From positions 16,505,533 through 16,569,532 of the forward strand of contig CM069439.1 in the NCBI GenBank assembly GCA_035610365.1: a stretch of 64,000 nt of DNA, in the 5' to 3' direction. Below, piece after piece: positions 11,188 to 22,830 of the stretch. Made by a program: the position numbers and the translations under genes. This stretch comes from Aquatica leii (lineage: Eukaryota > Arthropoda > Insecta > Coleoptera > Lampyridae). Within the stretch, counting starts at the first letter, position 1. Every line of letters starts with the position of its first letter. The notes below the pieces were generated by a model. The model was not told where the DNA came from and searched no databases. It saw nothing but the letters and a program-made list of their open reading frames with translations.

Positions 11188-11452
11188 CTTTATCTTGCAC
11201 CGTTTTAGGGAAATAGTTAATTGGTTATTTTAAGTCATTAAGCAAATCATATAAATACAAAAATTGTGGCGGTTTCGATGCAGGCATGATTTACAAGAAA
11301 AACAACTCTTACGACACCGACAAAGCTACCCTTAGCCGCAAAAAAAGGCGCGGTGGTCACCAAAAGCAACTCGACCGAAACACAGATGTTCTACTAAACC
11401 GATAATTTATGTTCAATTTTTAAAATGCATAAACGAAATAATTTAATAAACC

Positions 11453-14258
11453 TGATTTATAAAGTTTTATAATAAAAACTATCAGCAATTACTGGTTTAA
11501 GTCACTGTAAAGTTATCAACATAGGACGAAAGTATATAAAATAAAATTTGAGTAAATTTTGAATGTTGAAATTGTATCAACAGTCAAGCAACTGTAAGTA
11601 TTATTAGCTTTATAAATCAGTTAAAACTAGAGGATTTTGGGTTATAGTAAAGCTAATTTTTTTAATGACTTTTTACAGTCAGTAGCACATTTGTTTAATA
11701 TTAGTAGGAGAAAAAATTATAGAATCGGTAATTTTTTTAATTGTTAAGGAGATTCATTGTTATTGGTCAATTTTTAAATTATTGAAATTACTATTCCACC
11801 AATAATCAATTCGTTAACTTTCAAAATGTATTTGTTACATATGTTTCGAGCTTTAAAATAATGAATATTATATACAAATATTTACAACTTATAAAAAGTT
11901 AACATTACAAAAAATGTTTTAACTTACATTTTTTGAAAAATGTCCAATATGAATATTTGTAACAGGATAATTAAAAAATCTAAGTTTTACAAATTTTTAA
12001 ACGTAAATTATTTAAAAAAAAATTTGTTTGTTATTGATGTTATTAAAAGGATAAAACAATTTGTAAGGAAAAAGAGTACGACGATTATCCAAAACATGTT
12101 GTGCAAATGTAGATTTTACTGAATTTGGACTAAAAATAGTTCAAAATACATTAATAGTATACATTCTTATTTTTGAAAATTGTAATAAATCTTGTTCATT
12201 ATATTACGTCGGTAATATTGTGTTTGTTTTCAACACTTTCCGATAATTGCAAGATTTTCGATATCTGTGAATTTTTTATTGATAATTTTATTTATATTTA
12301 TTTTAATTAAATTAGTTCACTTACCTAACACTTTGTAAGCATGTTGCAAATAGTTAAAAATACAGTGCTTTATCGATTTTGCCAAAAATGTGCTTTTTCA
12401 GCTTAAATAACGTAGCCAAGCGTGATTATTGTTATTCATGCTTACCAAGTAACTAAAAACAAATTATTATTAAATATTTAAAGGTATTAGTTGTTAAAAA
12501 AATTTGTGTTACATCTGTAAATTACAATTGTGTGCACTACAAGTTATTGTTGGAATATTTGATAAATATGCATTAGTTTATTAATAGACTTAAAATTTAA
12601 TTTAGAGCTATTCAAGTCACAGATTAACTCTTCTACAGTGACACTTGATGAAAATGACACATTACAGTTATCAATAAGTTTGGAACATTGTATAGTTTGC
12701 AAATCATTTGTATCTTCCATTATGTAGGTGTAAAGTACTTAAACAGTTATTATTTCTGACTTACCGCTTACATAATAAATTACCTGCCACTTCTAGACTT
12801 CGTGCTATTAAATCATTTGGACACGAAGTTAACCAGTTTTCTTCAAAGCGTAGCTTTTATAATTACAACTGATTTTTTGTGTTCGCCAATGAACATAAAT
12901 TGTAGAAGTCTACTTGCATTGTCTGATATTACTAGAGTAGATAATAAATCATGCACTTGGCTTTGTTACTATACATACAAATAGTTTTTTAATTGTGGTT
13001 TGTTTTAAATTAAAATTTGTGTGTAGTAAAAAATAACGTAAACAAAAGTCAAAAGAGCAAACTATTAAACTAACTTCAGTACACCGTAAATTTAGAAAGC
13101 AAACAAAGTTGTGTATCAGAACTTAAGCCTTTAATTCTCTTCCACTTGTTTGTTATCGACACATAGTAATACAAACTCTTACTCGAATCTCGTGACGAAA
13201 TTTAATCTAAGGTATTATGTCCAAAATTAGATACTAATCAAAGATTGCTATTTTAATCTCGACTTCAATTACAATATCATGGGGCAAATATCTTCACAAA
13301 AGTTTGAAAGCAACCGTTAAATTGATTTATTTTACTGTTTACATGTCCGTTTATTTAAAATTAATTTAAACTCAAAATGTCTTGTATTGTGTTAACTTTA
13401 AAAAAGAAATAGAGTAAAATTGACTTAAAGGACCTCATAGGAAAATATTTGGAGTTTTGCGAGTTGCTTTACTTACATTTTCACTATTTACATAATCTGA
13501 AAAGTTTGGAAATCTCACCTTTTTCCGTCCCGTTCCATCTTAATAAAAATTCTTAAACAAATTTTAAAAGTGAACATTTTAAACCTAAATTTTTGTGGTT
13601 ACTTTAATGTGATATACAGTATTTTTTTAGATTATCATATTTCTTATTGAAAATACGTAAACTAGTTTTCTAATATAAATGAAAAATAAAAAAAAATGTT
13701 TGATTTAGAAGGACATCAATAGTAAAGTAGTTTTTGTTTTTATTTTTAATCTTTTGTGTTTTGTATTATTTTTGTTTGTCAATGTTCTAAACAATTTGCA
13801 GTAGTATCTTTTTTGTTTTCTATGTAAAATGTTTGATTTGCTGTAGACTTTTTTTCATTGCTTTTATTTATTGAGTGTTTGTTAATTCTTGTACTTATAA
13901 TGTTTTATTTATTTGTTTGCTTTATATTTATTAGTTTTGTTTACCTTTAATCTCATAATTTCTTTCTTTATACACTCACTGTCAACATTTGTTTTTTTTT
14001 AGTTTTTTATTAGAGTATGCGATTATAATTTTTGTTTTTCTGTTTATTTTATTTATTCAATTTCTGTTTCTTTTGTTTTTTGTTGGTTTGATTGTTTTTG
14101 ACTTATCAGATTTTTGTGTATTAATTTTATTTTGAATGTTTGTATTTTTTTCCTCTTTTATTTAAATTCATTTTCATGAATTGTTATTTTTTGTTAGCTT
14201 TTCTAGTTTTTTTATTAACTTAAATTAATTAATTTAGAAACTACTGGAGCTTATATAC
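11453..14258. other. AT-rich stretch without genes
   Basis: Apart from the inverted end of family R at 12.15-12.29 kb I see no coding sequence. Short open frames are lysine/asparagine-rich and look like chance. The part from about 13690 to 14225 is strikingly T-rich on this strand (TTTTG/TTTGT words), a strong strand asymmetry next to the Penelope-like element. Confidence 0.5.
12150..12292 (-). repeat. family R repeat, copy 3 (end only, inverted)
   Basis: The reverse complement begins ttcacagatatcg.aaatcttgcaattatcgg and continues gtgttgaaaacaaacacaat and aatgaacaagatttattaca, matching the first ~140 bp of copies 1 and 2. Similarity stops near 12150. Its inverted placement relative to the copy starting at 5550 allows the two to be terminal inverted repeats of one 6.7 kb element. 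Confidence 0.75.
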
Positions 14259-16210
14259 TAAAGACATGTTCGATGAAGCGTTGAAGCGTACAAAATCAAC
14301 TTAGCGTAACAGATTAATTAACAAAATTACTTAGTGAAGTTTAAGTTGTTTTAGAGGTTGGATTAGTGGTTTCCATATGTTGCTTATCTCGACACTTGGC
14401 TGGCTAAAAATTTCTTTGTTGTTGTTGATGAATGCCGCTTATTTAAATTTCCGTTTGTACCAATGTTCCTCTCTGTGTATGATTTTTGCTTCCGACCATG
14501 CATTAAAATACTTCCAATCGACAAAGGGGCCGCAACTGTTATCATGGATGCCACCACCTACGACCAAAAAATTAAAGACGTCTTAAATCAAGGGAATTAC
14601 CGCAGACTGAAGAAAGATCCAACAGCAAGCTTGGAGAGGAAGATCTATCAAGTCTTAAAACTCTACGAAAGACATCTAACACCAAGGATGAGAACGATGC
14701 TAACATCACACTACAGCAAACCGCCGCATCTATATGGACTACCGAAGATACATAAAAACAACATGCAGCTTCGACCGATAACCAGCTCTCGTAATGGACC
14801 CACATACCAGCTACCCAGATTTCTACTACCAATTGTGCAACCACTACAGAAGAACAGTTCATCTTTTGTCAAAGACTTCAAACATTTCGTTGAGATTGTG
14901 AAAACAATAGAGCTACAACCATGGGTTCAATTAGTCAGCTTCGACGTAGAAAGTCTTTATACTAATGTGCTAGTTGAAGAAGCATTGAAAATCATCCAAA
15001 CGAAGCTCCGAGAAGATGAAAAACTTTAGGAAAGAACCACGCTGCCGGTAGAAGGAATAATGAAGCTCCTAGAATGTTGCCTTGGGAGAAAGACAGATTC
15101 TTCACTCAAGACGAAGGACTACCAATGGGTTCATCTCTATCACCAGTAGTCGCCAACATCTACATGAACTGGTTTGAATCCCAGGCCATAGAGAAATCAG
15201 AATTCAAACCCAAAACTTGGCTTAGATATGTTGACGATACCTTCATAATTTGGAACCACAGTAATCGGCAACTAGACCTTTTTCTACAACATCTGAACAA
15301 CATTAAACCATCCATCAAATTCACTATGGAAAAGGAAAAGGAGAACTCACTTCCTTTTTTAGACGTTCACGTAACAAAGAACAAGGGAATTATGGAAACG
15401 ACTGTCTACAGGAAACCGACACACACCGGTCGATATCTTAACTTTGAATCCAACCATTCCCCATCTACGAAGAGGGGAGTAATAAAATCTCTAATCGACA
15501 GAGCTCACAGGTTGTGCAACACAGAGAAAGGGCTACGAGAAGAAATCAAAAACATTAGAAACGATCTAAGGCAGAATGGTTGTCCGGAAAAGATTGCAGG
15601 AGAGCTTTTACAGAAAAAGCAATTGAACACCAAGGAACAACCTAAAACAGAAGAATTGCTTAATTCACTGCTGAGCATCCCATATGTCAAAGGTTTATCA
15701 GAATCAATAAAACGTATAGGGAAAAGCTACAACTTAAATACAGTGTTCAAATCATCGACCACCATTAGGAGTATATTTTTCAACACAAAGCCACAAACAA
15801 GTCAAGATTCCCAAAACTGTATTTACCAAGTTTCATGTGAATGTGGCAAGTCATACGTGGGGGAAACCAAAAGATCACTTGACATCAGACTGAAAGAAGA
15901 TCAGACGCATACACAGAGAGGAGAGACTTCTAAGTCCGGCATCGCGCAACATTCGTGGGATAACCAACATTGAATTAAATGGTCGGAAGCAAAAATCATA
16001 CACAGAGAGGAACATTGCTACAAACGGAAATTTAAAGAAGCGGCATTCATCAACAACAACAAAGAAATTTTCAGCCAGCCAAGTGCAACATATGGAAACC
16101 ACTAATCGAACCTCTAAAACAACTTAGACTTCACTAAGTAATTTTGTTTATTAATCTGTTACGCTAAGTTGATTTTGTACGCTTGAACGCTTCATCGAAC
16201 ATGTCTTTGA
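14259..16210 (+). mobile_element. Penelope-like element with inverted 3'-end copy at its 5' side
   Basis: A ~1.95 kb Penelope-like retroelement, 5'-truncated. The first ~240 bp (14259-14499) are an inverted, ~95% similar copy of the last ~230 bp (15979-16210). Matched words include gacatgttcgatgaagcgtt at the outer edge and gatttttgcttccgaccat at the inner edge. Inverted partial terminal copies ('pseudo-LTRs') are a known feature of Penelope-like elements and are thought to arise during template jumping. The joint at 14499/14500 leads straight into RT sequence, without the usual N-terminal ~200 residues. Confidence 0.9.
14500..16105 (+). pseudogene. Penelope-like RT plus GIY-YIG endonuclease, frameshifted
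   Basis: Encodes reverse transcriptase followed by a GIY-YIG nuclease, the defining pair of Penelope-like elements. RT begins at IKILPIDKGAATVIMDA and continues through LYGLPKIHK and LRPITSSRNGPTYQ to FDVESLYTNV. A stop lies at 15027 and a frameshift near 15075. The second part has GLPMGSSLSPVVANIY, the catalytic YVDD near 15230, SLPFLDV and VYRKPTHTGRYL. The linker ends in IPYVKGLSE. GIY-YIG follows: NCIYQVSCECGKSYVGETKR, RLKE with the conserved Arg, then a stop at 15971 splitting off IKWSEAKIIHREEH and KFKEAAFI with the catalytic Glu. Three lesions in otherwise well-kept sequence suggest fairly recent death. The start is missing through 5' truncation. Confidence 0.93.
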
Positions 16211-17436
16211 TAACGATTGCAGATACCACAGCAATCGAAACGTTGTGTATATTCGTTTCAAAATAATAAACAATGAAAGTTCAGCAGAATGTTATTACTT
16301 CGCATCAAGCAACATTGTTTAATACATTTAAACAATAGTTATGGTATATTTTGTTTTAAAGATAAGTGTTGTAGGTTGTTTTGAAAAAATATTGGCAGTT
16401 ATTTTTCTAAACTGTGGCGGAACTTTTGTAAAGCATAAAAATGTATTAAATACTTCAGAAATGACTTCGAATTTGATTATTTCTTTTCGGATAAAAGTGT
16501 CATCAAAGCGTAAACAACAAAACAAGAAAAAATGGTGTGTGATGTATTATTGGTCTAGAAATGTTTCTTTTGTTCTACCAATAGGCCACAATAATCTTGA
16601 ATTATAACTTGGGCAAGTACAACAAAAACCAAAAACGCTTTGTGTCATTCTTCTGCAGATTAGTGTATTTATATTTAACTGCATCTGAGACATTTTTTAT
16701 TTCAACTTTTGTCATTTATAAGTTATAAGTGGTTTTTGGAGATTTTGGCATAGACTTTGCAGTTCTATTTAAATCTACTTCACTCTTTATAATATTACGA
16801 GTAGTAATTTTTAAAATGTTTTTCTCTATTTAGTCTAAAGGTTTGTTTTTTTAATAGCAATTTTTTGCTTCGGAAGTATTTAATGCAACTGCAGTTAAAA
16901 GTTTTTTTTGATATTTGGCTTTTATTTACAAATTTCTAAATATACTTCACCAAAATAGATGCGTGAAAAAAGACAATTCAATCACATTTTGTACATAATA
17001 AAATACATTTGTCCTCTATACAAAGTTATATTGTATTATATACAGTGTGTCCTAATTTTTTTACCATAAATCAAAAGTACATTTTTTCTGAAGCATTCTG
17101 ATGATTGTGCAAACAAATTATTTAGTATAATAGAATTGTGGAAAATTTCTTTTAATTTGTAAATAACGCCAATCTAAAACAACCCACCACAAATAGGCGT
17201 GGGGTAAATTTACCTGTCTTATAAGTGTACAAACGTTGTTAGTTCTGAAGTTAGGGTGTAAGTAGCAAGTTGTATATGTTTGAACAAATACCATTATTAC
17301 TCCAACCGGTCTTGTGTAATTCTTTTACAAGAATTAAGGCTTCTACGGGCGTTGTCTATTATAAAAATGTTTTTTATTATATCGGGCGGTGACTTGGAAA
17401 ACGTAACATACGGATTTCAATGCTAAATCTTTAATG
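16211..17436. other. AT-rich stretch without a recognised gene
   Basis: Open frames of 65-88 codons occur on both strands near 16330-16610 but show no recognisable motif and overlap each other. Nothing else seen. Confidence 0.45.
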
Positions 17437-17660
17437 TTGAATTATTTGCTTTCATAACTATTTTAGAGAAAAAGTATGAACCAATATTTTGTAGAGAAAA
17501 AAATACTACATCTATTCATACTATTGTTTACAATTTTCCATTTTCCAGAACCGAAAAAATGGAAGAAAAAGAAATTATATTTTAAAACATATGGGATGCC
17601 ATGGAATTATAAAAACAAACCATACGCTATTTTTGTTTCATGTTTATCATTGATTATTAA
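17437..17660 (+). repeat. diverged single satellite-related segment, inverted relative to the array
   Basis: The words gaattatttgctttc, attattttag-like actattttagagaaaaagt, and actattgtttacaattttcc match the reverse complement of the satellite unit (for example ggaaaattgtaaacaatagt at 24408). Similarity covers about 150 bp (17437-17580) and fades afterwards. This is an isolated, older copy of part of the unit, about 6 kb outside the array. Confidence 0.7.
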
Positions 17661-17899
17661 ACTTTGTTCTTATTAAAATGTATTCAACGCAAGAAGAAGT
17701 GGAAATGATAAAGTTGTTTTATGCCAGAAGTAGTGCTCGTCAAGTAAGTGCCCTGTGTAAAAACTAAAAAAAAGTCCATCCAGTGATGTTTTGTAGATTT
17801 TCTGTTTGTTTGAACTCTCACTCGCGCACTGTGGTCTGCTTTCACACAATCACCTTACATAAGGGTTTGTTTTTTTCCGTCTTGTTGCGCAGTACCTTG

Positions 17900-20600
17900 T
17901 TCTGAAAACTAAACTAGTTTTAATATCTGGTTGTAGATCAAGATCTTAGTGTGTATTGACAACTTGGATTTTTTCCCAATAAGCCAATAGAGTGGTTTAT
18001 ACTTTAGTCTTAGTTTGCCTATTTTCTTTTTCACATATTTTTTCCATCTAAGTTTGGTGTCTAGTGTCGTGCCTTAGCATCATATACTTAGCATTGTTCT
18101 TGTATGGTACTGTGATGCCATTAATATCTAAGAATGGCAAATCTTTTAATCTTCTGTTCGTGAAGTTAATATAGTTAGATTTTAGCTAAGTAAGCTTTAT
18201 TCTCCATTCTTTCGTCTAGTTTAATATTGTGTTGCTAGTTGCATGTAGTCTCATAACGGTTCCTTCTTTATCTGTGTCAGTCAGTCAGAAGTGCAATATC
18301 ATCTGCAAATGTAGCCACTGTAATTCCTGCCAGATTCGGTAAATCACAAGTATAAAGTAGATAAAGGATAGGACCCAGTACACTGCCCTGAGGTACATCA
18401 TCTGCATTTATCTCTTTTAGTTTCAAGTATTCATCTTCTTGTTTGAATTTGAATAATCTGTCAAAAATCTATGGTGTTAATATCTTTACATATTTATCTG
18501 AGAGAGTTTTGTTAAGTGTATATACGAGTCCTTCATGTTAAACCTTATCAAAGGCTTGGGCGGCATCTAAGAACACCGGCGAACAGATATGGCCTGTGAA
18601 ACTTAACATCGTTATGCTGTCTAAATCCAAATTGAGAATTCTGTATTAAGTTTCCATTTTCTATAAGCGGCTTAAATCGCTCGAGGAATAGTTTTTTGAA
18701 AAATTTTGAAACGATTGGCAACAGGAAGATTTGGCAACATAATTACTTCCGCAACTTTCCAGTTAACGTGAACATGTTGAAGCCTCAGCACTGTATTGGA
18801 GAGATAAGCAAGCATGACTATGCCTTTCCTAGTCAACTGCTTCAGAATTTTGGCAGTGATCAGATCGTATCCTGGTGCTGTTTTTGGATTTAGGTTGGAT
18901 TTTACTTCCTTAGCTATTTCCTTTGGAGTGACAGCGATGATGTTTTATGTTCTTGGGTTAGTAATATTTTTTAAGATGTTATTCTCTTGTGTTTCGTTAA
19001 AAGGGAAGATGGCCTGCTAAATATTTGGCAAACAAATCAGTATTTTGTTCATTATTTTTGGTTCATAGACCGTTTCCAATTTTGACTGCCGATATTGGGG
19101 TCTTTTTATTTTCTTGGTAGTTTTTCAAAGCTATTTTATCGGTTTTTTCGCCTGTCGTTAAGTTTTTTAGATAACGTAGGTTAACATTTAAGTTGATATT
19201 GTTTCGTAGTTCTGTTTTAAAGCTTTTCCAGTCTGTGGTTGTATTTACTAGTGCTCGACGTATTTTCTTATTTATTATCTTCTCACTTAACGCCATAATC
19301 ACTGCCGAATGATCAGATTCCAGGTCCATGTTTTCCTCTAGCTCCATGAGATTTGGTTAAATTTTTCGTGATATGAAGAAGCAACATATCTGCTGTAGTA
19401 TATAATTTATACCATATTTTTTGAATAGCCTTTTGTAGCTCATTGCCTTTGGTAGTGATTAACTGTGAACTCCAGTCAATATGTTTGACGTTTAAGTTTC
19501 CACCTATGATGAATCTTTCTCTTGGGTGTTGAAGGAGAATTTTGTGGTATTGTTGTTTAAGATTGTGCCTGGGTGGACAATAAATAATATTTAATCCCTA
19601 TCACGGTAAGTTGCATATCAGCACGTTGTAAGTGCGATTTTTCAAAGTGGTTAATGGATTTTTTAATAATAATATGGTAAGTTTTGTATCCTCCTATCTT
19701 TAGATAGTTTTTGCTTGTGATGTGTGTCTCTGAAATGAGTCTTAGATCTATGTTCTGAAAGCGTTTTTTTTGTTAAAAGCGCCGTTGGCATTTCACATGG
19801 CAATTTGTAAGTTGGTTGTTTATTTGAATTATAGATTTTATCATATCCTTTAGCATTTGTATTATGGTTGGTTCAGTTTTACCTGTTGGTTGTTCTCTTT
19901 GATTTTGTGCTATTTGCGCATACGATACATTGGGTTTAGTTTTGTTAGTTACAAATGTTCTTGGTTGAGGTGTTGTACTCTTTGTGTTTAGGGTCTTTAT
20001 CTATCTTTTTTGTAGTTCTTTAGCAACTATGTATCCGCTGAAGCTGGCAGAATGAGCTTTAGAGCAGTTATATATTTTGCAGAGGTATTTTTTTCTTTCT
20101 TGCAATCCACTGTCCAATGTACTTCTGCGCACTTGACGCGAGTAGGAGCGTGTTTCCAAAATCTTTGAGTGTGCTCGTATCTTTGGCATCTTTTGCAGTG
20201 AGTTAGAAGTTTGGGTATTACTTTTTATCGCTTTGATTTTAACCTTCATGGGATTTAAATACCGTATTTTTAATATTTTGTTTATGTAGTCTGTGTTTTC
20301 AAACTCCAGAACAGATAAAGGTAAGTGAATATATTTTGTCTCGTTTTTCGCTGTTGTTTTTTTAGTTTATGTGTTACTCCTTTCAATTTAAAACATTTTT
20401 CAATTAAATATCACCCTATAACTGTGGAATCTCTTTTTTATTTGATTGCCATAGTTTCTTGTTTTGTGCCTATAAAATGCTTACTTGTATTTTCAGGTGA
20501 TTAATTTCATTTATGGCCTTCTGTAGCTGCGCTTGCAGATTGCTGATAATTGAGTTCTCTGATAGGTGCGGAGTAGGTGCTAAAATAACACTATTATTCT
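17900..20600 (-). pseudogene. jockey-type non-LTR retrotransposon, both ORFs, decayed
   Basis: Runs right to left. The ORF1 (gag-like) remnant at about 20600-19990 has a helical QAQLQKAINEINHLK stretch, the PRE_C2HC-like ILKIRYLNPMKVKIKAIK and, after a frameshift near 20200, zinc knuckles: CKRCQRYEHTQRFWKH and VKCAEVHWTVDC. The endonuclease follows: YCPPRHNLK, FIIGGNLNVKHIDW, SRLITPKG-like SQLITTKGNELQKAI, and DLESDHSAVIM with the SDH motif near 19320. The RT has KTAPGYDLITAKILKQL, VPQGSVLGPILYLLYTCDLP near 18400 and FADDIALLTD near 18310. The tail KLRLKYKPLYWLIGKKSKLS ends near 17900. Many stops and frameshifts. Order and motifs fit the jockey clade; exact ends are not visible. Confidence 0.88.
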
Positions 20601-20692
20601 GATTACTACCCGGTTGTTACATTCGCTTATATGACGACCCCGGTCAGAACTTACACTAAAATAAGAAAATTGATAAGAACTTGAATATTAAA

Positions 20693-22830
20693 ATGCCTAT
20701 CGCAAAATGCCCAAAATGTAATAAAGATGGTAACCCCGATAAGGAAGTAACTTGTGACAATTGCAAACAACATGCACCGAAATGACACGAGCAGAAGTGC
20801 AATGCATGCTGGCTCGGGATTGCCGGGTCAAATATATTTGCGATAACTGCGCAACATCAAAAACAAATTTGGAAATTTTCCCATTTTTGCGGAAATAAAT
20901 AACAAATATAACGACGAGCAAGTAGCAGCAATTTGGTTACATTTAACTTTTGCCAACACTAAGTTTCTTACAGGCTGTGTTTACAGAGTCCCGGATATGC
21001 AAATTGACAGCGACATTACATTTATAAATACGATAAAAGCAGCATCGAACAACCGTAATTTAATAATTTTTGGTGATTTTAATTATCTTACCATCAATTG
21101 GGAACAGCGACAAATGCAAATATTTCAACATTCTTATTTCTCGAAATGTTTATAGACTCTAATCTACAACAGCACATCCTCTCGCCCACCAGATACCGCA
21201 GCAACGACAAATCGAGTATATTGGACTTAGTCTTCACCTCAGATCCTAACCTGATCAACAAAATTGAGTACTTACCACCTATAGAGAAAAGTGACCATCT
21301 CACCTTGCTAACTACCGTACAGATATCTGCAAAGGCCTTAGTTAGAAAAACAGAAGCTACCAAACTAAACTACTGGCGAGTAAAGTACCCTGACATCAAT
21401 CAATATTTACAAGAAACCTTAGTCTCAAACAAAGTCTACCCCGATACATTAACATAGTGGAATAGGTTATTGAACGCCATCACTATCTCAGAAACCATAT
21501 ATGTACCGCACAAAAATCATTAAATCTAGAAAGTGTAAATCTTGGATTACAATTGAATTGAAAGCACGCATAAGACAAAGACGCAGGTTATGGGATAAAT
21601 ACAAAGCTGACAACATTTTAATAAATACAAGACCTTCGCTATCACACTAAATATTGAACTTAGGAATGCACGAACCAGATATAAAGAATCAATAATTGAC
21701 GCGGGATCCAAACAGTTTTATAAATACATAAAACAAAATTTAACATCACGGATAACCACAATAGTCCTGCGCTCAGCAGATGGAGCTATGCACTCCCATC
21801 CTGCTGTGACTAGCGAACTATTTGCACAACAGTTTCAAAGTGTATTCGTGGACGAATCGCTACCTGTACCAGATATGGAAGAATCAACAAGAGTGCGATA
21901 CTCACTAACAGATGTGCTAATTACAGGAAATATAGTCCTAAAGCAACTATCAACTATTACGACCAATTCTGCGCCAAGTCCGGACAACGTATCTTCAAAT
22001 TTTTTGAAAAAGCACCAATTGACGTCATTTATGTGGACTTTGAGAAGACATTTGATAAAGTCCCTCACCAGAGGCTGCTGCTGAAACTCGAACACTACGG
22101 TGTAAGAGGAAATCTACTGAAATGGATCACAAACTCCTTGTCCGATCGTACCTATCAAGTGCAGGTAAATGACGCTCTATCTACATCTTATCAAGTAAGA
22201 AGTGGAGTACCGCAAGGATCAATACTTGGTCCCATATTATTCCTGGTTTATATAGGAGATCTAATCTCAAATATTTAATCAACATCGAGTGTTTTTGCCG
22301 ATGACACAAAATTCTTTAATAATCTATTACAGAATGCTCACATCATGCAGTCAGACCTCGATAAACTGAGTTGCTGGACTAAAACGTGGCTGCTAACACT
22401 CAACACAGACAAATGGACCATCTTACACATTGGAGCTAATAATTATTACCAACGACTTAAAATGGTCGTCGCATATCACCCATCTTGTAAAAAAAGCCAA
22501 CAGTTTATTGTATATGATCAAGATCAACTTCAAGTGTCTAAAACCTAAAGTGTTCTTGAAACTGTATAAAACCTATGTGCGTCTAGTCTTAGAGTTTAGT
22601 TGTAGTGTCTGGAATCCTTACTTAATTAAAGACATTGAAGTACTGAAAAGGGTCCAGCGCAGAACCACAAAGCTTGTCTACAATATAAGAAGGCTACCTT
22701 ATGACCAGCGACTAACAATTCTACAATTACCCACACTTAGGGAACAAAGAAATCATGTAGACCTGATAGATAGGAGGAGTGTGTTTGGCTTCCAAATGTT
22801 GTTTTATTTTGTTTACGAATGAATGCATGT
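20693..22830 (+). pseudogene. CR1/jockey-superfamily LINE, internally deleted
   Basis: Starts with a cysteine-rich stretch (MPIAKCPKCNKDGNPDKEV, CDNCKQHAP) like the PHD/zinc-finger ORF1 of CR1-group elements. Endonuclease: FLTGCVYRVPDMQIDSD, LIIFGDFNYLTINWE near 21070, SSILDLVFTSDP and KSDHLTLL near 21290. Linker: YKESIIDAGSKQFYKYIKQN, HSHPAVTSELFAQQFQSVF. At about 21990-22005 the frame jumps from SAPSPDNVSSNF straight to motif A (VDFEKTFDKVPHQRLLLKL), so the RT fingers are deleted. RT goes on with SGVPQGSILGPILFLVYIGD and, after a stop, VFADDTKFFNN. The thumb is in shifted frame (NDLKWSSHITHLVKKANSLL, VWNPYLIKDIEVLKRVQRR) and ends at 22822. Inactive. Confidence 0.9.

Larger units (their letters stand above)
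9219..11452. repeat. large inverted repeat (~0.75-0.8 kb arms)
   Basis: The left arm (about 9219-9975) and right arm (about 10655-11452) are reverse complements with moderate divergence and small indels. Matched landmarks: gtttcggtcgagttgctttt at 9296 against its complement near 11380; gtaaatcatgcctgcatcga at 9395 against 11275; tttcatcgtttcgttaca at 9911 against 10710; ttttcaacactaaaa at 9956 against 10665. The loop is about 680 bp. Arms this long are typical of foldback-type or long-TIR DNA transposons, or of an inverted duplication. No recognisable transposase is inside. Confidence 0.85.

Noticed and set aside
14572..14862. 96-codon minus-strand frame in the Penelope-like RT
   Set aside because: Antisense shadow of the RT reading frame.
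17677..17765. Short frame MYSTQEEVEMIKLFYARSSA resembling the start of transposase-associated helix-turn-helix proteins
   Set aside because: About 25 residues before a stop, with no continuation in other frames.
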